From the NCBI GenBank assembly GCA_947458305.1, contig CANGZO010000144.1, positions 1 to 6,137 of the forward strand: a stretch of DNA of 6,137 nucleotides. The letters run 5' to 3'. The stretch comes from Comamonadaceae bacterium (lineage in GTDB: Bacteria; Pseudomonadota; Gammaproteobacteria; Burkholderiales; Burkholderiaceae_C). Numbering within the stretch: the stretch's first letter is position 1; the number at the start of each line of letters is the position of its first letter. Below, piece by piece: positions 1 through 6,137 of the stretch. The notes under the pieces are model-generated. The model had not been told where the DNA came from, ran no database searches, and saw only the letters and a program-made list of their open reading frames with translations. A program made the translations under genes and the position numbers.

Positions 1-332
1 ATCACCTGGCCTTGGTGGTCCACCAGGATCAGGTTGGACACCTTGACCTGCGCAAAGTGCACTGCCATCGGATTGGTCCAGTACAGGTGGGGGCGTTCGG
101 GGTCACGGATCGTCAGGTGCCCGGCAAAGCCGTAGTCCAGCCCGGCGCGGGCAAAGGCCCGGCAAGCACCGGCCAGGCGTTCTTTGAGGTACTGGCGGTG
201 TTGGGCATGGTTGTCAAAAGTGGGGATGCCCGGGAACAGCAGGCCGGGCTGCTCGGGTTGGTAGATCGACACCTTGGGCTCGGTCAGCGGGTCAAAGCGG
301 TGTTCGGAAGGCAAAAATTGGTGGGTGGTCAT
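1..332 (-). CDS. Class II aldolase/adducin family protein, N-terminal part (runs off left edge)
   Basis: The ATG at 332-330 opens a reading frame with no stop down to the window edge, giving 110 complete residues. The protein begins MTTHQFLPSEHRF. It carries the hallmarks of the class II aldolase/adducin fold: a helical stretch with YLKERLAGACRAFARAGLDY (about 48-67), then GHLTIRDPE (71-79), YWTNPMAVHF (84-93) and a strand NLILVDHQGQV (100-110). In this family GHLT-RDP and NP-G-HF contribute to the active-site pocket. The zinc-binding histidines, if present, lie further on and outside the window. Family members include sugar-phosphate aldolases, epimerases and decarboxylases; the true substrate cannot be told from this fragment. 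A weak GGGA lies about 9-12 bases before the ATG. The gene is divergent from the LysR regulator gene, and the shared upstream region holds repeated operator-like sequence, so control by that regulator is plausible but inferred. Confidence 0.85.
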   Translation of the reverse strand, partial: MTTHQFLPSEHRFDPLTEPKVSIYQPEQPGLLFPGIPTFDNHAQHRQYLKERLAGACRAFARAGLDYGFAGHLTIRDPERPHLYWTNPMAVHFAQVKVSNLILVDHQGQV

Positions 333-368
333 AGGGTGGTCCCAAAAAGCCAAAGGGTTCTAAAGGCG

Positions 369-401
369 GATATTCGCCCGATAGTCGCCCAATATTCGCG
401 C
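369..401. repeat. Three tandem 11-bp repeats in the divergent promoter region (candidate LysR operator)
   Basis: Three contiguous 11-mers are visible: GATATTCGCCC (369-379), GATAGTCGCCC (380-390) and AATATTCGCGC (391-401). The second differs from the first at one base and the third at two. An 11-bp period is close to one helical turn, so a protein reading each copy would bind on one face of the DNA. The array contains a dyad TAT-N7-ATA (371-383), which fits the T-N11-A box typical of LysR-type regulators. A second, imperfect T-N11-A spans 382-394. It lies between the divergent aldolase and lysR-type genes, where LysR regulators usually bind. The repeats are seen directly; their use as an operator is inferred. 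Confidence 0.6.
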
Positions 402-414
402 AATGGGGGGTGCC

Positions 415-444
415 TTGACAAACGGTGAATGCTCATGGAAACAT
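415..444 (+). promoter_or_regulatory. Possible promoter of the LysR-type gene
   Basis: A perfect sigma-70 style -35 hexamer TTGACA lies at 415-420. Eighteen bases later is AAACAT (439-444), which matches the -10 consensus at only three of six positions, so the pair is weak overall. If it is used, transcription would begin near 451. That would exclude the GTG at 425 and the ATG at 443 as starts and favour the ATG at 473. The repeat array 369-401 sits just upstream of the -35, where an activator or autorepressor could act. Confidence 0.3.
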
Positions 445-472
445 GAGTTCAATTCATCTGAAAATCACTTGC

Positions 473-1375
473 ATGAGAAATCTTCCACCTTTGGCCCGTT
501 TGCGCACCTTCGAGGCGGCTGCCCGGCTGCAGAGTTTTGCCCTGGCCGCGCAAGAGCTGCACCTGACGCCTTCGGCCATCAGCCACCAGATTCGTGACTT
601 GGAAAAGTACTTTGGCCGAGCGCTGTTTGAGCGTCATCATCGCCAAGTGCAGATCACCCGGGAGGGGCAGAGGCTGTTTGAGAGCCTGGACCGATTGTTC
701 GGAGCGCTCGAAGCCAGTTGCGCCGAGGTGCAGTTGCCCACGCAGGACCAGGTGCTGGCGGTGCACTGTGCGCCCAGCCTGGCGCTCAAGTGGCTGGGCC
801 CGCGCTTGCCTGGCTTCATGGCCTTGCACCCGACGGTCAACATCCGCCTGACCACGGGGGCGGAGCCGCTCGATTTGGGGGCGCAGCGCGATATCGATGT
901 CTCGATCGCCTACGGCCCGCCACGCCACAGCGCGGGGCTCGATGTCTGCGCTTTGGGTGATGAACACATCGCCCCGCTGGTGGCCGCGCACCTGCCGCAG
1001 CGCGATGAGCCGCCCGAGCAACTGCTGGCCCGTTGGCCTTTGATCGATTCGCAGCTGAGCCCCGTGGGCTGGCCGCAGTGGTTTGCCTTTCATGAGTTGG
1101 CCATGCCCGTGGGGCCTCGGCCATCTTTTGACCGTGCGGCCATGGCGATTGCAGCGGCGGTCGATGGCATGGGGGTGGCGCTGGAGAGCACGCGCCTGGC
1201 CGCCCGCGAGATCGAGCGCGGCGAACTGGTGGTGTTGGGTGCAGAGCGCTGGCCCGCCTTGGTGCGCCCGGTGCATTTCATGAGCGTGCGCCATACCGAT
1301 CGCGCTCGCGGTGCGACAGCGGCCTTTGTGCAGTGGGTGCAGGCGCAGGCGGGGCTTGGCGATTCAGCGCCTTGA
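473..1375 (+). CDS. LysR-type transcriptional regulator, GcvA-like
   Basis: This is a 300-residue DNA-binding regulator. The N-terminus LPPLARLRTFEAAARLQSFA (about 4-23) leads into a winged helix-turn-helix: AAQELHLTPSAISHQIRDLE (25-44), followed by LFERHHRQVQITREGQRLF (51-69). This wording is typical of the GcvA-like branch of the LysR family. A linker helix and a periplasmic-binding-protein-like effector domain follow (about 92-290), including VAVHCAPSLALKWLGPRL-type wording near 95-112 and a W-PQWF segment near 200. Such proteins normally act as tetramers that sense a small molecule and activate or repress a neighbouring gene; the effector is unknown here. I chose the ATG at 473 because homologues start just before the LPPL segment. 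The in-frame GTG at 425 and ATG at 443 would add 16 or 10 residues of unconserved sequence. None of the three has a strong Shine-Dalgarno. The divergent class II aldolase gene is the likely target. The last 12 bases overlap the convergent EamA transporter gene. Confidence 0.9.
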   Translation: MRNLPPLARLRTFEAAARLQSFALAAQELHLTPSAISHQIRDLEKYFGRALFERHHRQVQITREGQRLFESLDRLFGALEASCAEVQLPTQDQVLAVHCAPSLALKWLGPRLPGFMALHPTVNIRLTTGAEPLDLGAQRDIDVSIAYGPPRHSAGLDVCALGDEHIAPLVAAHLPQRDEPPEQLLARWPLIDSQLSPVGWPQWFAFHELAMPVGPRPSFDRAAMAIAAAVDGMGVALESTRLAAREIERGELVVLGAERWPALVRPVHFMSVRHTDRARGATAAFVQWVQAQAGLGDSAP

Positions 1376-2263
1376 AGACACCCAAATCCCGCTGACGATC
1401 AGCGCAAACGCCAGCCCGTGGAACAGCTGCGGCAATTCGCCCAAAAAGGCGGCTGAGAAGATGGCAGCAAACAGCGGCGTGAGGTTGGCGAAAAAGCCTG
1501 CCACTGCGGGTCCTGCGCGCTGGATGCCCAGGCCCCAGCAGCGGTAGGCCAGTACTGCGGGGCCGACCGCCACAAAGGCCAACGCACTGATGAGTGGCCA
1601 GCCCCATGTGATGTGGGCATCGGTCAGGCTCCATTCCATGCCCGCAAACAGGCCCGACCAGACCAGCCCGAACACCACCTGCGCGAGCAAAAAAGCCGCC
1701 CAGTCGTTGCGGATGGCTTCGGGTTCGTCTTTGCGCGTCAGCATCCAGCTGTACCAAGACCAACAGGCTGTGGCCAGCAAAATGAACACATCCCCAATCA
1801 CCAGCCGCACCGCCATGAGTTGCGCCCAGTCGCCCCGGGACAAGACCACCAGCACACCCACAATGGACAACACAGCGCCGTACATCTGGGCGCGGCGCAC
1901 TGGGGCCTGGAAAAACAGCGCCCCAATGGCCAGCATCCACACCGGACCACTGGCCGCCACCAGGGTGACGTTCAGCGGGGTGGAGGTTTGCAGCGCCAGG
2001 TATTGCAGCGCGTTGTAGCAACCCACGCCCAGCAAACTGAGCAGGGCAAAACGCCGCCAGTGTGGCCACAGGCCACTGTTGCGCTTCAAAACCCAAGCGG
2101 CCAAGGGCAGCAAGATGAACAAGGCCACAGCCCAGCGCAAAAAATTGAGCGTGACAGGTGGCACCAAATCACTGACCAAGCGGCCGATGACCGCATTGCC
2201 TGCCCACAACAAAGGCGGCACCGTCAACAACAAGGCGGTCAGGGGTGAGAGTTTTTGAGACAT
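1364..2263 (-). CDS. EamA/DMT-superfamily membrane transporter (RhaT/YdcZ-like drug/metabolite transporter fold)
   Basis: This is a 299-residue, very hydrophobic protein expected to sit in the inner membrane with about ten transmembrane helices. It has the two-fold internal repeat of EamA domains: the first about residues 8-141, with LLLTVPPLLWAGNAVIGRLV near 11-30, FLRWAVALFILLPLAAW near 41-57 and the repeat's end at VLSIVGVLVVLSRGDW; the second about 156-296, with DVFILLATACWSWYSWMLTR at its start and the GPAVAGFFANLTPLFAAIFS block (251-270), a well conserved second-repeat signature. Family members export or import amino acids, metabolites or drugs; the substrate cannot be read from the sequence. 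The ATG at 2263 was chosen because MSQKLSPLTALLL places a short cytoplasmic tail before helix 1; an upstream extension in the same frame (to 2371) is hydrophilic and unlike the family. No good Shine-Dalgarno precedes this ATG. It is divergent from qorA and convergent with the LysR-type gene, so it is probably transcribed alone. Confidence 0.88.
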   Translation of the reverse strand: MSQKLSPLTALLLTVPPLLWAGNAVIGRLVSDLVPPVTLNFLRWAVALFILLPLAAWVLKRNSGLWPHWRRFALLSLLGVGCYNALQYLALQTSTPLNVTLVAASGPVWMLAIGALFFQAPVRRAQMYGAVLSIVGVLVVLSRGDWAQLMAVRLVIGDVFILLATACWSWYSWMLTRKDEPEAIRNDWAAFLLAQVVFGLVWSGLFAGMEWSLTDAHITWGWPLISALAFVAVGPAVLAYRCWGLGIQRAGPAVAGFFANLTPLFAAIFSAAFLGELPQLFHGLAFALIVSGIWVSSRR

Positions 2264-2348
2264 GCGGCAATGTAACGATATTCGGGTTTTCCCGCTGTCG
2301 CCCAGCTGTCCCCACCCCGAACTCCGGCATGAGATTCGTGGCAAAGTC

Positions 2349-2363
2349 ACACAAAGTTTGTGT
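2349..2363. repeat. Perfect 15-bp palindrome upstream of qorA
   Basis: ACACAAA (2349-2355), a central G, and its exact reverse complement TTTGTGT (2357-2363) form a perfect dyad. It ends ten bases before the qorA Shine-Dalgarno, in the 123-bp spacer shared with the divergent EamA transporter gene. A dimeric repressor site is one reading. A chance palindrome or a small hairpin in the qorA leader are others. No known consensus is recognised. Confidence 0.35.
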
Positions 2364-2373
2364 TCAACCATTC

Positions 2374-2378
2374 AGGAG
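2374..2378 (+). promoter_or_regulatory. Ribosome binding site of qorA
   Basis: AGGAG lies eight bases before the ATG at 2387. It is the strongest Shine-Dalgarno seen at any start in the window and decides the qorA start over the in-frame GTG at 2360. Confidence 0.8.
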
Positions 2379-2386
2379 AATTTCCC

Positions 2387-3370
2387 ATGAGCCTTGCAGT
2401 CCAGATCGACCAGAACGGTGGTCCCGAAGTCATGAAACTGGTCGATGTCACGGTGGGTGAGCCCGGCCCTGGCGAGATCCGCATCCGTCACAAAGCCATT
2501 GGCCTGAACTTCATCGACGTGTACCAGCGCGGTGGTTTGTACCCGCTGCCCATGCCCCTGAAGCTGGGCATGGAAGGCTCGGGCGTGGTCGAAGCCGTGG
2601 GCGAAGGCGTCACGCACCTGAAGGTGGGCGACCGCGCCGCATACGCCAGCCAGCCACCCGGCAGCTACTGCGAAGTGCGTGTGATGCCCGCCAAGTGCGT
2701 GTGCAAGCTGCCCGATGCGATCTCGTTCGAGACAGGCGCAGCCATGATGCTCAAAGGCCTGACAGCGCAATATTTGCTCAAGCGCACGCTGCCCCAAGGC
2801 GGCCTGAAAGCCGGTGACTTTGTGCTGTTCCACGCCGCAGCCGGTGGTGTGGGCCTGATCGCTTGCCAATGGGCCAAGGCGCTGGGTCTGCGCCTGATTG
2901 GCACTGCGGGCAGCGATGCCAAGTGCGCACTGGCGCTGGCCAACGGCGCTGAGTTTTGCATCAACTATTCCACGCAAGACTTCCAGGCCAAGGTCAAGGA
3001 AATCACCGGTGGCAAGGGCGTCAAAGTGGTGTACGACTCGGTGGGCAAAGACACCTGGGACAAGTCGCTCGACTGCTTGGCCCCCTTTGGTTTGATGGCC
3101 AGTTTTGGCAACGCCTCAGGCCCTGTGGCCCCATTTGCGCCTGGCATTCTCGGACCCAAGGGTTCGATCTATGTGACCCGCCAAACGCTGTTCAGCCACA
3201 TCACCACCCGCGAAAACACACAGGCCATGGCCGATGATTTGTTCGAGGCGGTGACCAGTGGCAAGGTGAAGATCCACATCGAGCAGACCTTCCCCTTGGC
3301 ACAAATCCAGGACGCGCACATCGCTCTGGAAGCCCGCAAGACCACGGGTTGCACCATCATCACGCTTTGA
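2387..3370 (+). CDS. qorA: NADPH:quinone oxidoreductase, zinc-independent MDR family
   Basis: This is a 327-residue soluble enzyme, the same length as E. coli QorA and alike along its whole length. It is expected to reduce quinones, or related enones, with NADPH in the cytoplasm. The N-terminal GroES-like half contains GLNFIDVYQRGGLYP (39-53) and GMEGSGVVEAVGEGV (61-75). The nucleotide-binding Rossmann half contains HAAAGGVGLIACQWAKALG (149-167), with the AAxGGVG phosphate-binding loop of quinone reductases, then KEITGGKGVKVVYDSVGKDTW (204-224) and SFGNASG (239-245). K179, Y194 and R317 fall where residues contacting the NADPH phosphate are known in the E. coli enzyme. The cysteine/histidine ligands of catalytic zinc in alcohol dehydrogenases are absent, as expected for this branch. 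The start is fixed by a good AGGAG. The gene is single, divergent from the EamA transporter and convergent with lspA, with a terminator 12 bases after its stop. Confidence 0.94.
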   Translation: MSLAVQIDQNGGPEVMKLVDVTVGEPGPGEIRIRHKAIGLNFIDVYQRGGLYPLPMPLKLGMEGSGVVEAVGEGVTHLKVGDRAAYASQPPGSYCEVRVMPAKCVCKLPDAISFETGAAMMLKGLTAQYLLKRTLPQGGLKAGDFVLFHAAAGGVGLIACQWAKALGLRLIGTAGSDAKCALALANGAEFCINYSTQDFQAKVKEITGGKGVKVVYDSVGKDTWDKSLDCLAPFGLMASFGNASGPVAPFAPGILGPKGSIYVTRQTLFSHITTRENTQAMADDLFEAVTSGKVKIHIEQTFPLAQIQDAHIALEARKTTGCTIITL

Positions 3371-3382
3371 TGGGCCGCTTGA

Positions 3383-3416
3383 ATTGAAAAAGCCCGCTCA
3401 GGCGGGCTTTTTCAAT
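3383..3416. terminator. Bidirectional rho-independent terminator between qorA and lspA
   Basis: A perfect 15-bp stem pairs 3383-3397 with 3402-3416 around a TCAG loop. The core is AGCCCGC/GCGGGCT, flanked by an A-run on the left arm and a T-run on the right arm, so each strand presents a GC-rich hairpin followed by a U-tract. It lies exactly 12 bases after the qorA stop codon and 12 bases beyond the lspA stop codon. It should terminate both convergent transcripts. Confidence 0.92.
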
Positions 3417-3428
3417 CTCGGATTCGGC

Positions 3429-3944
3429 TCAACGCCCGCGCCGCACCCGCAGGATTTCGTCCAAGATCAACAGCGCTGCACCCACGCTGATGCCGGCATC
3501 GGCCACATTGAAGGCCGGGAAGTGCCAGGTGCCCCAATAAAAGTCCAAAAAGTCGACCACATAACCGTGCAGCAGGCGGTCGATCACGTTGCCAATCGCT
3601 CCGCCCAGGATGAGCGAAATGGCCAAACTGAAGAGTTTTTGGCCGGGGTGGGCATGGAGCATCCAGACCATGAAGATGGCCGCTGCCACGCCGATGCCCG
3701 TGAAAAACCAACGCTGCCAGCCGCCCGCACCCGCTAGAAACGAAAAAGCTGCGCCGTGGTTGTGCACCCGCACCAAGTTGAAAAACGAAGTGATCGGGGT
3801 GCTGTCGCCCAGCTGGAAAGCGCCCAGCACCAGCACCTTGGTGAACTGGTCGAGCACCAGCACCAAGAGGGCAATGCCCAGCCAGAGCACCATGCCTTGG
3901 CTTTTGCTGGCGTAGCTTTTACCGATTTTTTTGCTGCTGGCCAT
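3429..3944 (-). CDS. lspA: Lipoprotein signal peptidase (signal peptidase II)
   Basis: This is a 171-residue inner-membrane aspartyl protease that removes the signal peptide from diacylglyceryl-modified prolipoproteins, after Lgt and before Lnt. Four transmembrane helices are expected, roughly 18-38, 66-71 onward through 95, 105-121 and 148-164. Conserved blocks seen are LDQFTKVLVL (31-40), HNHGAAFSFLAGAGGWQRWFF (61-81), GGAIGNVIDRLLHGYVVDFLDFY (114-136) and FNVADAGISVGAALL (145-159). The catalytic aspartate pair is D122 (in NVIDR) and D149 (in NVADA). A basic, serine-rich tail of about 17 residues precedes helix 1. The ATG at 3944 was chosen because it gives a family-typical length and has AAGG about 7-8 bases upstream; a TTG at 3983 inside the ileS end is less likely. 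The gene starts 31 bases after the ileS stop, so the two probably form an operon, and it ends 12 bases from the shared terminator. Confidence 0.96.
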   Translation of the reverse strand: MASSKKIGKSYASKSQGMVLWLGIALLVLVLDQFTKVLVLGAFQLGDSTPITSFFNLVRVHNHGAAFSFLAGAGGWQRWFFTGIGVAAAIFMVWMLHAHPGQKLFSLAISLILGGAIGNVIDRLLHGYVVDFLDFYWGTWHFPAFNVADAGISVGAALLILDEILRVRRGR

Positions 3945-3975
3945 GGGTTTGCCTTGTGTTGTTTGTGCGTGAACG

Positions 3976-6137
3976 TCAGGCAACCAGGCGGGTTTCGCCA
4001 GCGCCGTGCAGGTTGCTCACGCAGCGGCCGCAAATGGTGGGGTGGGCAGTGTCTTGGCCCACGTCGTCCGCGTAGTGCCAGCAGCGCTCGCACTTGGTGG
4101 TTTGGCTGGCGATCACTTGGACAGCCAGTGTTTCGCCTGCCTGCAAAGTCACTTTGGAGGTGATGAACACGAACTTGATGTCCGAGCCCAGGCTGGCCAG
4201 CAAGGCATGGTCTGCGGCAGGCGCAGTCAAGGTGATTTCGGCTTGCAGCGATGCGCCCACTTGGCCTGCAGTGCGCAGGTTTTCGATGTCCTTGTTCACC
4301 AAGTCGCGGATTTCGCGGATGCGGCCCCACTTGGCGAGCAGCGTTGCGTCAACCGCGCCGAAGTCGCTGAAGGTTTCCAGGAAGATGGATTCCGATGTGC
4401 CAAAAGTGGTCCAAGCTTCTTCGGCCGTGAACGACAAGAACGGCGCCATCCAGCGCAACATGCCGTGGGTGATGCGGTAGAGCGCGGTTTGCGCGCTGCG
4501 GCGGGCCAGCGACTTGGGTGCGGTGGTGTACAGGCGGTCTTTGAGCACGTCCAAATAAAACGCGCCCAAGTCTTCCGAGCAATAGATCTGCAGCTTGGAG
4601 ACCACGGGGTGGAACTCGTACTCATCGAAGTGGGCGCGGATGTCGGCTTGCAACTCGGCGGCGCGGGCCAGGGCAAAGCGGTCGATTTCCAGCAACTGGT
4701 CGTCGGGCACCGTGTCTGTGGCTGGGTTGAAGTCGCTCACGTTGGCCAGCAAAAAGCGCAAGGTGTTGCGGATGCGGCGGTAGCTGTCTACCACGCGGGC
4801 CAGGATCTTGTCGTCGATGTTCAGGTCGCCCGAGTAGTCGGTGCTGGCCACCCACAGGCGCACGATTTCTGCGCCCATTTTGGATGTGATGGTTTGTGGC
4901 TCGACGGTGTTGCCCAAGCTCTTGCTCATCTTGCGGCCTTGGCCGTCGGTGGCAAAGCCGTGCGTCAACAGACCGCGGTATGGGGCGCGGTCGTACAAGG
5001 CGCAGCCCAGCAGCAGCGAGCTGTGAAACCAACCGCGGTGCTGGTCGTGGCCTTCCAGATACAGGTCGGCTTCAGGCCCCTCGGCATGGAAGGGTGCCAC
5101 GCCATAAGCGTCTTTGTGGCTGGTGCGCAGCACATGCTGGAAGGTGGAGCCGGAGTCGAACCAGACTTCCAGAATATCGGTGCTCTTGGTGTAGTGCTGC
5201 GCATCGGCTGCACCCAAAATTTCTTCTACCGTCACGCGGCTCCAGGCTTCGATGCCGCCTTTTTCCACGATGTCAGCGGCCTGGTCCAGGATGGCCATGG
5301 TGTTGGGGTGTAGCTCGCCGCTGTCCTTGTGCAAAAAGAACGGGACCGGCACGCCCCAGCTGCGCTGGCGCGAGATGCACCAGTCGGGCCGATTCGCGAT
5401 CATGTCGCGCAGGCGCGATTGGCCGTTCTCGGGGTAGAACTGGGTTTGCTCGATGGCGTCCAAGGCCAGCTGGCGCAAGGTCTTGGGCGCTTTGTCTTTC
5501 GTGAACACGCCTTCACCCTCGTCCATGCGCACAAACCACTGTGCGGCAGCGCGGTAGATCACGGGCGTTTTGTGACGCCAGCAGTGCGGGTAGCTGTGGG
5601 TGATGGTCACGGTGGACAGCAATCGGCCCGCATGGCGCAGCGCATCCAGCACCACCGGAATGGCTTTCCAAATGTGCAAGCCGCCAAACAGCGGAAAGTC
5701 TTCGGCATACGTGCCGTTGCCCTGCACCGGGTTCAGGATGTCGTCGTACTTCAGGCCGTTGGCGATGCAGGAGTTGAAGTCGTCCACACCGTAAGCGGGC
5801 GAGGAGTGGACCAGGCCCGTGCCGTCGCTGTCGCTGACGTATTCGGCCAGGTACACGGGGGACAGGCGCTTGTAGCCCACGTCTACGTCGTGCAGCGGGT
5901 GGCGGAAGTTCAGGCCGCCCAGCGCCGTGCCTTTGGCGGTGGCGAGCACCGTGCCACCTTGCAGGCCAAAGCGCTCGAGGCATTTGTCCACCAGCGACTC
6001 GGCCAGCACCAGGCAACCCTTGTCGGTTTGCACCAGCGCATAGGTCAGCTCGGGGTGGGCGTTCAGGGCTTGGTTGGCGGGGATGGTCCAGGCGGTGGTG
6101 GTCCAGATCACAGCAAAGCCGCTTTGCCCAGCAGGCA
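3976..6137 (-). CDS. ileS: Isoleucyl-tRNA synthetase, C-terminal three quarters (5' end beyond right edge)
   Basis: This class I aminoacyl-tRNA synthetase charges tRNA-Ile with isoleucine in the cytoplasm. About 719 residues are visible; by comparison with E. coli IleS some 229 N-terminal residues, including the HIGH motif, lie outside the window. Read from the right edge, the editing (CP1) domain comes first, with WTTTAWTIPAN (about 6105-6073), whose asparagine matches the editing-site N250 of E. coli, and SSPAYGVDDF with the conserved editing aspartate. Then come CCWRHKTP-like HCWRHKTPVIYR, NRPDWCISRQRSWGVP, EVWFDSGST, YLEGHDQHRGWFHSSL, and the KMSKS catalytic loop in GRKMSKSLGNT (KMSKS at 4932-4918). 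The anticodon-binding helical domain follows (SYRRIRNTLRFLLAN). At the C-terminus CERCWHY and CGRCVSN form the four-cysteine zinc knuckle (about 4092-4021) of bacterial-type IleS. The protein ends in frame with TGA at 3978-3976. It is followed closely by lspA, a conserved arrangement. The frame is open throughout, with no sign of damage. Confidence 0.97.
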   Translation of the reverse strand, partial: PAGQSGFAVIWTTTAWTIPANQALNAHPELTYALVQTDKGCLVLAESLVDKCLERFGLQGGTVLATAKGTALGGLNFRHPLHDVDVGYKRLSPVYLAEYVSDSDGTGLVHSSPAYGVDDFNSCIANGLKYDDILNPVQGNGTYAEDFPLFGGLHIWKAIPVVLDALRHAGRLLSTVTITHSYPHCWRHKTPVIYRAAAQWFVRMDEGEGVFTKDKAPKTLRQLALDAIEQTQFYPENGQSRLRDMIANRPDWCISRQRSWGVPVPFFLHKDSGELHPNTMAILDQAADIVEKGGIEAWSRVTVEEILGAADAQHYTKSTDILEVWFDSGSTFQHVLRTSHKDAYGVAPFHAEGPEADLYLEGHDQHRGWFHSSLLLGCALYDRAPYRGLLTHGFATDGQGRKMSKSLGNTVEPQTITSKMGAEIVRLWVASTDYSGDLNIDDKILARVVDSYRRIRNTLRFLLANVSDFNPATDTVPDDQLLEIDRFALARAAELQADIRAHFDEYEFHPVVSKLQIYCSEDLGAFYLDVLKDRLYTTAPKSLARRSAQTALYRITHGMLRWMAPFLSFTAEEAWTTFGTSESIFLETFSDFGAVDATLLAKWGRIREIRDLVNKDIENLRTAGQVGASLQAEITLTAPAADHALLASLGSDIKFVFITSKVTLQAGETLAVQVIASQTTKCERCWHYADDVGQDTAHPTICGRCVSNLHGAGETRLVA

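Noticed and set aside
12..428. 138-codon open frame on the plus strand at the left edge
   Set aside because: It is antisense to the class II aldolase fragment, whose GHLTIRDPE and NPMAVHF motifs identify the true strand.
449..1294. 281-codon open frame on the minus strand across the LysR-type gene
   Set aside because: Its translation is rich in R, Q and H with no recognisable domain and is the mirror of a clear LysR coding sequence.
1613..2248. 211-codon open frame on the plus strand across the transporter gene
   Set aside because: The product is dominated by Q, H and R, as expected from reading a hydrophobic membrane-protein gene backwards; the EamA protein on the minus strand explains the region.
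2283..2294. Small hairpin CGGG-TTTT-CCCG upstream of the transporter gene
   Set aside because: A four-base-pair stem is too short to distinguish from chance in GC-rich DNA.
2264..2371. N-terminal extension of the EamA transporter by 36 residues
   Set aside because: The extension is hydrophilic, not like the family, and would overlap the qorA leader palindrome; the ATG at 2263 gives a normal EamA length.
3734..4330. 198-codon open frame on the minus strand bridging lspA and ileS
   Set aside because: It is an out-of-frame reading of the end of ileS and the start of lspA, both of which are well supported in other frames.
4006..5313. 435-codon open frame on the plus strand
   Set aside because: It is antisense to the KMSKS and anticodon-binding regions of ileS, which is unmistakable on the other strand. 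Its protein is low-complexity, rich in V, G, A and Q, and lacks any domain; long antisense frames are common in GC-rich genes.
1..6137. Search for a CRISPR array, tRNA or rRNA gene, insertion sequence, phage gene, toxin-antitoxin or defence system
   Set aside because: No repeat-spacer pattern, structured RNA gene, transposase motif or defence-type protein was seen; six ordinary genes cover almost all of the sequence.

Overview
This window looks like ordinary chromosomal DNA from a GC-rich betaproteobacterium, most likely order Burkholderiales and perhaps family Comamonadaceae. The clues are the ileS-lspA gene pair, the wording of the IleS and LspA proteins, a GcvA-like LysR regulator beside a class II aldolase gene, and consistently G/C-rich third codon positions. 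The family placement is inference from remembered protein sequences, not from a search.

Layout, left to right. Positions 1-332 (minus) hold the first 110 residues of a class II aldolase/adducin-family protein that runs off the left edge. It is divergent from a LysR-type regulator (about 473-1375, plus). The shared intergenic region carries three tandem 11-bp repeats, a plausible operator. The regulator's 3' end overlaps by 12 bp with a convergent EamA/DMT-family membrane transporter (1364-2263, minus). A 123-bp divergent spacer with a perfect 15-bp palindrome separates that transporter from qorA (2387-3370, plus), an NADPH:quinone oxidoreductase. A perfect 15-bp-stem hairpin flanked by A and T tracts (3383-3416) lies midway between qorA and the convergent lspA (3429-3944, minus) and should terminate both. 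lspA follows ileS (3976-6137, minus, truncated at the right edge) by 31 bp, so the two are probably co-transcribed.

How the genes relate. IleS (isoleucyl-tRNA synthetase) and LspA (lipoprotein signal peptidase) are housekeeping proteins in an operon arrangement conserved across many proteobacteria. QorA and the EamA transporter are single genes in divergent or convergent arrangements with no evident pathway link. The LysR gene and the aldolase gene are the one likely regulator-target pair.

I found no mobile element, CRISPR array, tRNA or rRNA gene, toxin-antitoxin or defence system, and no sign of a new multi-gene system. Nearly all of the sequence is explained by six genes. The most interesting non-coding signal is the helically phased repeat cluster at 369-401.
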